Shown piece after piece: positions 1 to 4,286 of a stretch of DNA of 5,755 nt. The notes below the pieces were generated by a model. The model had not been told where the DNA came from. It saw only the letters and a list, made by a program, of their open reading frames with translations, and searched no databases. The stretch comes from Boseongicola sp. SB0662_bin_57 (lineage in GTDB: Bacteria; Pseudomonadota; Alphaproteobacteria; Rhodobacterales; Rhodobacteraceae), in NCBI GenBank assembly GCA_009839535.1, contig VXPN01000187.1:1-5755 (forward strand), read 5' to 3'. The translations under genes and the position numbers were made by a program. Within the stretch, counting starts at the first letter, position 1; each line of letters opens with the position of its first letter.

Positions 1-1069
1 CGATGACCTTGTCGCCATTGGCGACATTGGTGCGCGGGCCGAGGAAGAGGGCGCCGTAGGAATGCATGTTCTCCAGGAACCAGTCGTCGCGGTCCGTCAT
101 GACCTGGACGTGCTCGTAGGCCAGGTCGTTCGCGACCGCCAGCATCTCGTCATGAGAATCGCAAAGAATGACGTCGCCGTAGTCCTGCCAGGATGCGCTG
201 GCGGTCTCGGACGTCGGCAGGATCCGGAGCAGGCGCTCGACTTCGGCCATGGTTTCGGCCGCGAGCTTTCGCGAGTTCGTGACGAGGCAGGCCGGCGAGT
301 TGTAGCCGTGTTCGGCCTGGCCGAGCAGGTCGGTGGCGCAGAGCTCGGCGTCCACCGTTTCGTCGGCGATGACCATGGTTTCGGTCGGGCCGGCGAAGAG
401 ATCGATGCCGACGCGACCGAAGAGCTGGCGCTTGGCCTCGGCCACGAACGCGTTGCCGGGCCCGACGAGCATGTGGACGGGATCTATGGAGTCCGTGCCG
501 AGAGCCATGGCGCCCACGGCCTGGATCCCGCCCATGACGTAGATCTCGTGCGCGCCGCCCAATTTCATGGCGGTGACGATGGCCGGATGCGGCGCGCCGT
601 CAACCGGTGGCGCCGAGGCGATGATGCGCGGCACCCCGGCAACGGACGCGGTCAGGACCGACATGTGCGCGCTGGCGACCATCGGGAACTTTCCGCCCGG
701 CACGTAACAGCCAACGGACTGGACCGGAATGTTCCTGTGTCCGAGTGTCACGCCGGGCAGCGTCTCGACCTCGACGTCCGTCATCGACCTGCGTTGCGCT
801 TCTGCGAAGCGCCGGATCTGTGCCTGGGCGAACTTGATGTCCTCCATGTCGCGGCCGTTCACCTTTTGCATCGCGGCCTCGATCTCGGAACCGGAAAGGC
901 GGAAGCTGGCGGGTTCGTAGCTGTCGAACCTCGCGGACATTTCGCGGACGGCGTCGTCGCCTCGCGCCTCGATGTCGGCAAGCGCCGCCTCGACGCTGGC
1001 GCGCACCTTCGCGTCGTCTTCGGCCTTTTCGGCTTCTGGCTTGGAACGTTTCAGGTAGTCGATCGTCAT
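1..1069 (-). CDS. Histidinol dehydrogenase-superfamily, Zn/NAD-dependent alcohol dehydrogenase (partial, C-terminus outside window)
   Basis: Probably oxidises a polar primary alcohol to a carboxylate in two NAD-dependent steps, as HisD does with histidinol and HpsN with 2,3-dihydroxypropane-1-sulfonate. The 356 visible residues cover most of a roughly 430-residue family protein; about 75 C-terminal residues lie past the left edge. Visible landmarks are GCYVPGGKFP (120-129), GPGNAFVAEAKR (203-214), the zinc-ligand motif QAEHG (251-255; Q251 and H254 match the HisD Gln and His ligands), the catalytic pair E319-H320 in LAYEH, and D353 as the third zinc ligand. The fourth ligand, a C-terminal His, is out of view. 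The ATG has AGGGAG five bases upstream. The N-terminus (MTIDYLKRSK) and the GYNSP that follows QAEH resemble the catabolic HpsN-like branch more than biosynthetic HisD, and no other his gene is nearby. It follows the ABC ATPase gene on the same strand after 134 bp, so co-transcription is likely. The family call is firm; the substrate is unknown. Confidence 0.9.
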   Translation of the reverse strand, partial: MTIDYLKRSKPEAEKAEDDAKVRASVEAALADIEARGDDAVREMSARFDSYEPASFRLSGSEIEAAMQKVNGRDMEDIKFAQAQIRRFAEAQRRSMTDVEVETLPGVTLGHRNIPVQSVGCYVPGGKFPMVASAHMSVLTASVAGVPRIIASAPPVDGAPHPAIVTAMKLGGAHEIYVMGGIQAVGAMALGTDSIDPVHMLVGPGNAFVAEAKRQLFGRVGIDLFAGPTETMVIADETVDAELCATDLLGQAEHGYNSPACLVTNSRKLAAETMAEVERLLRILPTSETASASWQDYGDVILCDSHDEMLAVANDLAYEHVQVMTDRDDWFLENMHSYGALFLGPRTNVANGDKVI

Positions 1070-1073
1070 GTTG

Positions 1074-1080
1074 TCTCCCT
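1074..1080 (-). promoter_or_regulatory. Ribosome binding site of the dehydrogenase gene
   Basis: On the minus strand AGGGAGA precedes ACAACATG, leaving about 4-5 bases to the ATG at 1069. It fixes the start of the dehydrogenase reading frame. Confidence 0.6.
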
Positions 1081-1135
1081 TGCGGCACCCTGGGGATTGG
1101 CGCCCTTCGCGGGTTGCCTCAGAATTTCGTTTGGA

Positions 1136-1160
1136 GGATGCGCATCGCAGCGACGCATCC
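1136..1160 (-). repeat. Inverted repeat / RNA hairpin in the ATPase-dehydrogenase gap
   Basis: GGATGCG (1136-1142) is the exact reverse complement of CGCATCC (1154-1160), separated by 11 bases. Read as RNA on the minus strand, the inner TCG/CGA pair can extend the stem by three base pairs around a CTG loop, leaving a two-base bulge. No T-run follows on the transcribed side, so it is not a classical terminator. It sits 67 bases upstream of the dehydrogenase start. It could stabilise or attenuate the transcript between the transporter and enzyme genes. Its function is inferred only from position. Confidence 0.45.
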
Positions 1161-1176
1161 GCTCGCGAACCCTCCT

Positions 1177-1189
1177 GGCCATTGCGGCC
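1177..1189 (-). repeat. Small GGCC hairpin in the ATPase-dehydrogenase gap
   Basis: GGCC (1177-1180) and GGCC (1186-1189) pair around the five-base loop ATTGC. Four base pairs is weak alone, but it sits directly next to the 1190-1213 hairpin and just before the 1136-1160 hairpin. Confidence 0.25.
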
Positions 1190-1213
1190 CGAAGGCACGC
1201 TGGTCAGCCTTCG
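1190..1213 (-). repeat. Inverted repeat spanning the stop codon of the ABC ATPase gene
   Basis: CGAAGGC (1190-1196) and GCCTTCG (1207-1213) form a perfect 7-bp stem around a 10-base loop. The TGA stop (1206-1204) falls at the start of the loop on the minus-strand transcript. There is no T-tract after it, so a strong intrinsic terminator is not supported. Partial attenuation or 3'-end protection of the upstream message is possible. Confidence 0.4.
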
Positions 1214-2253
1214 ATGCGCGCACCCGTCTCGCTGTCAAACAGGTGGCAATGCGAACTCTCTATCCGGATCGAGACGGTGTCCCCGATCTCGGCCCGGAAG
1301 GCCTTGTCCGTCCTGGCGCTGACGAGCGTTCCGCCGATGCGCAGGCTGGCCATTGCCGCGTCTCCGAGGAGTTCAAGCGTGTAGATGGGTGCGGTGATCT
1401 GCCCGCCCTCCGTCGAGACCTCGGCGTCCTCGGCGCGGAAGCCGAGCGTCACCTCGCCGTCGGGCGTGTCGAGACCGCCGATCTCGGTGCGTTCGGTCCG
1501 GAACACGCCACCCTCGACCGTGCCGCCGATCAGGTTCATGGCCGGGTTGCCGATGAAGCCTGCCACGAAGGTGTTGGCCGGATAGTCATAGATTTCTGTC
1601 GGCGAGCCTACCTGCTGGACCACGCCGCGCTCCATCACCACCACGCGGTCGGCAAGCGTCATTGCCTCGATCTGGTCGTGGGTCACGTAAATCGTGGTCA
1701 CGGCAAGCTCGTGGCTGAGATTCTTGATCTGGGCGCGGGTGGACACCCTGAGCTTGGCGTCGAGGTTCGACAGCGGCTCGTCCATCAGGAACACGTTGGG
1801 TTCGCGCACGATGGCGCGGGCCAGCGCCACGCGCTGGCGCTGGCCGCCGGAGAGTTCCGCCGGCTTGCGATGCAGGAACTCGTCAAGCTCCACCATCGCG
1901 CTGGCGCGCATGACCTTGTCCTCGTGGCCGCCGGGATCAGTTCCCCTGACCTTGAGCGGGAAGCGGATGTTCTCGTAGACGTTCATGTTCGGGTAGAGGG
2001 CATAGCTCTGGAACACCATGGCCACGTCCCGGTCCTTGGGCTCGAGATCGTTGACGATCTTGCCGTCGATCAGGATGTCTCCCTCGGTCGGGTCCTCCAG
2101 TCCCGCAATCATCCGCATCGTTGTCGTCTTGCCGCAGCCCGAAGGGCCCAGCAGCACCAGAAACTCGCGGTCCGGAATGGTCAGGTCGAAATTGTCCACG
2201 CCGACAAACGACCCCCAGCGCTTCGAGACGCCTTTCAATTGAATCTCGGCCAA
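1204..2253 (-). CDS. ABC transporter ATP-binding protein, MalK/UgpC (CUT1 carbohydrate importer) type
   Basis: This is the cytoplasmic ATPase subunit that powers a sugar- or polyol-type ABC importer. The protein is 349 residues, normal for MalK/UgpC. All ATPase motifs are intact: Walker A GPSGCGKT (36-43), Q-loop Q82, signature LSGGQ (134-138), Walker B VFLMDE (154-159), D-loop SNLD (162-165) and switch H192. From about residue 235 to the end is the TOBE/OB regulatory domain, ending in the typical HLFDSETG (337-344). I chose the TTG at 2253 because the protein then starts MAEIQLKGVSKRWGS, as family members do, and GGGGGAGG lies five bases upstream. The only upstream in-frame ATG, at 2376, would add 41 non-homologous residues and run into the divergent gene's start. 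It is the first gene of the leftward unit and is followed by the dehydrogenase. No permease or solute-binding gene is in view, so the substrate cannot be named. Confidence 0.95.
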   Translation of the reverse strand: MAEIQLKGVSKRWGSFVGVDNFDLTIPDREFLVLLGPSGCGKTTTMRMIAGLEDPTEGDILIDGKIVNDLEPKDRDVAMVFQSYALYPNMNVYENIRFPLKVRGTDPGGHEDKVMRASAMVELDEFLHRKPAELSGGQRQRVALARAIVREPNVFLMDEPLSNLDAKLRVSTRAQIKNLSHELAVTTIYVTHDQIEAMTLADRVVVMERGVVQQVGSPTEIYDYPANTFVAGFIGNPAMNLIGGTVEGGVFRTERTEIGGLDTPDGEVTLGFRAEDAEVSTEGGQITAPIYTLELLGDAAMASLRIGGTLVSARTDKAFRAEIGDTVSIRIESSHCHLFDSETGARIEG

Positions 2254-2258
2254 TGAAA

Positions 2259-2266
2259 CCTCCCCC
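2259..2266 (-). promoter_or_regulatory. Strong ribosome binding site deciding a TTG start
   Basis: On the minus strand GGGGGAGG is followed by TTTCA and then TTG (2253-2251). This near-ideal Shine-Dalgarno spacing supports the TTG start of the ABC ATPase over any upstream ATG. Confidence 0.7.
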
Positions 2267-2278
2267 AAAGCCTCGCGT

Positions 2279-2294
2279 TTGCATACGCTTGCAA
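2279..2294. promoter_or_regulatory. LacI/GalR-family operator candidate
   Basis: The + strand reads TTGCATACGCTTGCAA and the minus strand TTGCAAGCGTATGCAA. This is a dyad with TTGCA/TGCAA arms and a CG exactly at its centre (2286-2287). It matches the TTGCAAGCGCTTGCAA-type palindrome used by many LacI-family sugar regulators at 14 of 16 positions, with one perfect half-site. It lies in the divergent region, next to the leftward -10 candidate and across the presumed leftward transcription start, and overlaps the rightward -35 candidate. One repressor could therefore control both units. The regulator gene is not in the window. That it is an operator is an inference from sequence and position. 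Confidence 0.6.
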
Positions 2295-2306
2295 GCACTG
2301 TAGACT
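2279..2306 (+). promoter_or_regulatory. Candidate promoter for the SnoaL-amidohydrolase unit
   Basis: A weak -35-like TTGCAT (2279-2284) and a -10-like TAGACT (2301-2306) are separated by 16 bp. The -10 matches four of six consensus positions and the -35 only the leading TTG. The leader to the ATG at 2375 would be about 60 bases. The -35 lies within the operator candidate. Confidence 0.3.
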
Positions 2307-2325
2307 CGCGCGGCGATTGCAAGCA
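2289..2325 (+). repeat. Direct repeat TTGCAAGCA, second copy a possible operator half-site
   Basis: TTGCAAGCA occurs at 2289-2297 and again at 2317-2325, 28 bp apart. The first copy overlaps the operator candidate and is itself part of the 10-bp palindrome GCTTGCAAGC (2287-2296). The second has only one good arm. It may be an auxiliary half-site for the same regulator or chance. Confidence 0.35.
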
Positions 2326-2326
2326 A
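2297..2326 (-). promoter_or_regulatory. Candidate promoter for the ABC ATPase-dehydrogenase unit
   Basis: Reading leftward, a -35-like TTGCTT (2326-2321) and a -10-like TACAGT (2302-2297) are separated by 18 bp. Transcription would start near 2290, inside the operator candidate, which is a standard arrangement for repression. The 5' leader would be about 37 bases. The hexamers are imperfect, so this is suggestive only. Confidence 0.4.
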
Positions 2327-2374
2327 GGTCTTTGTTGCCGGCGATCGCGGACGAGGATCGTGCGAGCAGGGGAC

Positions 2375-3367
2375 ATGGACGGCTTTCAGAGGCAAAAAGA
2401 CATGGTTCGGTCGTTTCATGCCGCCCTGGACGGGGCGGAAGGCGACGGAATCACTGCGGTGATCGAGGCGTTCTCGACCGCCGGATTCCTGTGGCGCGGC
2501 TATCATCCGTTCGGCCTTCTGGACGATGTCCGGGACGTGTCCGACCGGTTCTGGAAGCCGTTGAAGCGATCGCTTTCCGGACTTCAGCGGCGCGAGGACA
2601 TCTTCTTTGCCGGCCTGAACGAAGTCGACGGGTTCAAGTCCGTTTGGGTGGTCTCGATGGGGCATCTGCTCGGCCTCTTCGACGAGCCCTGGCTGGGCAT
2701 TCGGCCGACCGGGAAGATCGTGATGCTGCGCTACTGCACCTTTCATCGCGTGGAGGGCGACGGGATCGCGGAGACGGCGATGTATTTCGACATCCCGCAT
2801 CTCATGGCCCAGGCGGGCCAGAACCCGTTTCCGGACGCGACGGCACAGCATCTCGTGCAGCCGGGACCGCTGACCCATGACGGGCTGCTCCTGGATCCCC
2901 GGCCCGAAGCCGAGGGAGTCCGCACGCTCGACCTGATCAACGCCATGATCGCCGATCTCGGCAACTGGGATCTGGGTCTGCCGCTGGAGGAGGAACTCCA
3001 GCGGACATGGCACGATGACATGCTGTGGTGGGGGCCGACGGGCATTGGGGCGAGCTACACGATCGAGCGATACGCGAAGCAGCATGCCGGGCCGTTTCGG
3101 GCCGCCTTCGGCAACCGGACGCGAACCGGCCACGTCGCGCGCCTGGCGGAAGGGAATTATGGCGGATTCTTCGGCTGGCCCAATTTCACTGCACGCCTGA
3201 CCGGCGAATTCATGGCGCGCGCGCCGACGGGCCGAACGGGCGAGTTTCGCGTCATTGACATCTATCGCCGCGAGGGTGACCTGCTTGCCGAGAACTGGAT
3301 CTTCATCGACCTGCCGCATTTCTGGAAGACGCAGGGCGTCGACACGCTCCCGGAGGATGCAGCATGA
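2375..3367 (+). CDS. Tandem SnoaL-like (NTF2-fold, 'ester cyclase'-type) protein of unknown function
   Basis: This is a 330-residue protein that reads as two SnoaL/NTF2-like domains, about residues 9-150 and 185-322. The duplication shows in matching ends: YFDIPHLMAQAG (137-148) and FIDLPHFWKTQG (310-321). Each half begins with a helix and carries a Trp/Gly-rich segment (FLWRGYHPFG, 38-47; MLWWGPTGIG, 216-225). SnoaL folds form small conical pockets that bind or rearrange polar or carbonyl substrates, but many members have no known reaction. I see no signal peptide or membrane segment, so it should be cytoplasmic. I chose ATG 2375 because it keeps the first helix (FQRQKDMVRSFHAAL), but its purine run AGGGG nearly touches the ATG. 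The in-frame ATG at 2402 has AGAGG nine bases upstream and is a real alternative. The gene ends inside the hydrolase start (ATGA), so the two are an operon and probably serve one pathway. The fold call is reasonably sure; the function is not known. Confidence 0.85.
   Translation: MDGFQRQKDMVRSFHAALDGAEGDGITAVIEAFSTAGFLWRGYHPFGLLDDVRDVSDRFWKPLKRSLSGLQRREDIFFAGLNEVDGFKSVWVVSMGHLLGLFDEPWLGIRPTGKIVMLRYCTFHRVEGDGIAETAMYFDIPHLMAQAGQNPFPDATAQHLVQPGPLTHDGLLLDPRPEAEGVRTLDLINAMIADLGNWDLGLPLEEELQRTWHDDMLWWGPTGIGASYTIERYAKQHAGPFRAAFGNRTRTGHVARLAEGNYGGFFGWPNFTARLTGEFMARAPTGRTGEFRVIDIYRREGDLLAENWIFIDLPHFWKTQGVDTLPEDAA
3352..3356 (+). promoter_or_regulatory. Ribosome binding site of the amidohydrolase, inside the upstream gene
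   Basis: GGAGG lies within the last codons of the SnoaL gene, seven bases before the ATG at 3364. Together with the ATGA overlap this implies translational coupling. Confidence 0.7.
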
Positions 3368-4248
3368 GAATTGATGCGCATCACCATCTCTGGGACCTTT
3401 CCGCCGTGCATTACCCGTGGCTGATGGCCAGGGGCGCCAAGCGGTTCTTCGGCGATCCGGGACCAATCCAGCGGAACTACCTTCTCGAGGAATTCCGTGC
3501 CGCTGCACGCGGGTTCGAGGCATCTGTCCACATCCAGGTGGGCGCCGAGGACGCGTTCGCGGAGGCGTCGTGGGTGCAGGACGTGGCGGATGCTGATCCG
3601 GAATGGCCCATGGCGCAGGTCGTCTTTGCCGATCTCGTCTCGCATCGGCTCGGGATGGAACTGGACCGGATGCAGGAACTCCCGACCGTGCGTGGCGTGC
3701 GTCAGATCGTTGGCCGTGCACCGGAGGAGGACAGGGCAACGGGCACGAACGATCTGCTGGACGACCCGCGCTTCGTCGAGGGCCTGCGCGACGTCGGGCG
3801 GAGAGGCTTGAGCTTTGACCTGCAACTGATCCCCGAACTCTACGGCGCCATGGCGGACGTGCTGTCGGACGTTCCCGGAACTCGCGTTGCGCTTTGCCAT
3901 GCAGGGTCGCCGCATGACCGGTCCCCGGGCGGTCTCACGGCATGGGCCAGCGGACTCCGGCGACTGAGCGGGCTTCCGCAGGTCTCGGTCAAGCTCTCTG
4001 GGCTCGGCATGTTCGAACATGACTGGACGAGGGACAGCGTACGGCCCGTCGTCGAGACCTGCCTGGAGCAGTTCGGCGTGACGAGGTGCATGTTCGGGTC
4101 GAACTTTCCCGTGGACAGCCTGTATTCGGACTACAGCGCAATCGTGGAAGCGTACGAGAGCCTGGTGCCCGACGAGGCGCATGTCGCGGTCTTCGGGGAC
4201 ACGGCCGCCGCCTTCTACGGGCTCGGCGAAACGCGCGGCCATGCCTGA
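3364..4248 (+). CDS. TIM-barrel amidohydrolase, fuconolactonase/lactone-hydrolase-like (PF04909, COG3618 type)
   Basis: Probably a cytoplasmic hydrolase that opens a sugar-acid lactone or a related cyclic ester; relatives include L-fuconolactonase, L-rhamnonolactonase and LigI. The protein is 294 residues, usual for the group. The N-terminal metal/active-site motif HHHLW gives H6 and H8. Further along the barrel are H56 in SVHIQ, GVRQI (111-115), FDLQ (151-154), H179 in CHAGSP, K210 in KLSGLG, and GSNFPVD (245-251). At the last strand many amidohydrolases have Asp (GSDWP), while this protein has Asn247, with Asp251 close by. From memory GSNFPVD is normal in one COG3618 subfamily, so I do not read it as inactivation. 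The ATG overlaps the stop of the SnoaL gene as ATGA and has GGAGG seven bases upstream. The gene converges on the TPP-enzyme gene 38 bp downstream. The family is sure; the substrate is not. Confidence 0.92.
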   Translation: MRIDAHHHLWDLSAVHYPWLMARGAKRFFGDPGPIQRNYLLEEFRAAARGFEASVHIQVGAEDAFAEASWVQDVADADPEWPMAQVVFADLVSHRLGMELDRMQELPTVRGVRQIVGRAPEEDRATGTNDLLDDPRFVEGLRDVGRRGLSFDLQLIPELYGAMADVLSDVPGTRVALCHAGSPHDRSPGGLTAWASGLRRLSGLPQVSVKLSGLGMFEHDWTRDSVRPVVETCLEQFGVTRCMFGSNFPVDSLYSDYSAIVEAYESLVPDEAHVAVFGDTAAAFYGLGETRGHA

Positions 4249-4286
4249 CGAGGCGCGGATGTCGTGAACGCGCACGATGCCCCGGT

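Noticed and set aside
1..1069. Assigning the dehydrogenase as hpsN and the locus as dihydroxypropanesulfonate degradation
   Set aside because: The HpsN-like look supports a catabolic role, but the importer is ABC-type, no sulfolactate or sulfopyruvate enzymes are in view, and the TPP enzyme is not ComDE-like. The substrate stays open.
62..1384. 440-codon open frame on the plus strand
   Set aside because: It is antisense to the dehydrogenase, has low-complexity His/Asp/Arg/Val-rich composition, no family motifs, and runs across the intergenic gap into the ATPase gene. It is a high-GC shadow frame.
1114..2256. 380-codon open frame on the plus strand
   Set aside because: It lies opposite the ABC ATPase, whose motifs are complete on the minus strand. 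The predicted protein has no recognisable domain.
1937..3739. 600-codon open frame on the minus strand
   Set aside because: It spans the divergent promoter region and is antisense to the SnoaL gene and part of the hydrolase gene. Its last stretch covers the ATPase in another frame. Composition is Arg/Pro-rich without motifs.
3262..4275. 337-codon open frame on the minus strand
   Set aside because: It is fully antisense to the amidohydrolase, which has intact motifs, a ribosome site and coupling to its upstream gene.
4260..4279. Hairpin in the convergent gap (TCGTG/CACGA core, 4262-4266 with 4273-4277, six-base loop)
   Set aside because: Only five Watson-Crick pairs plus two wobble pairs, and no T-run on either side. 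It may assist termination for both genes but is too weak to call a terminator.
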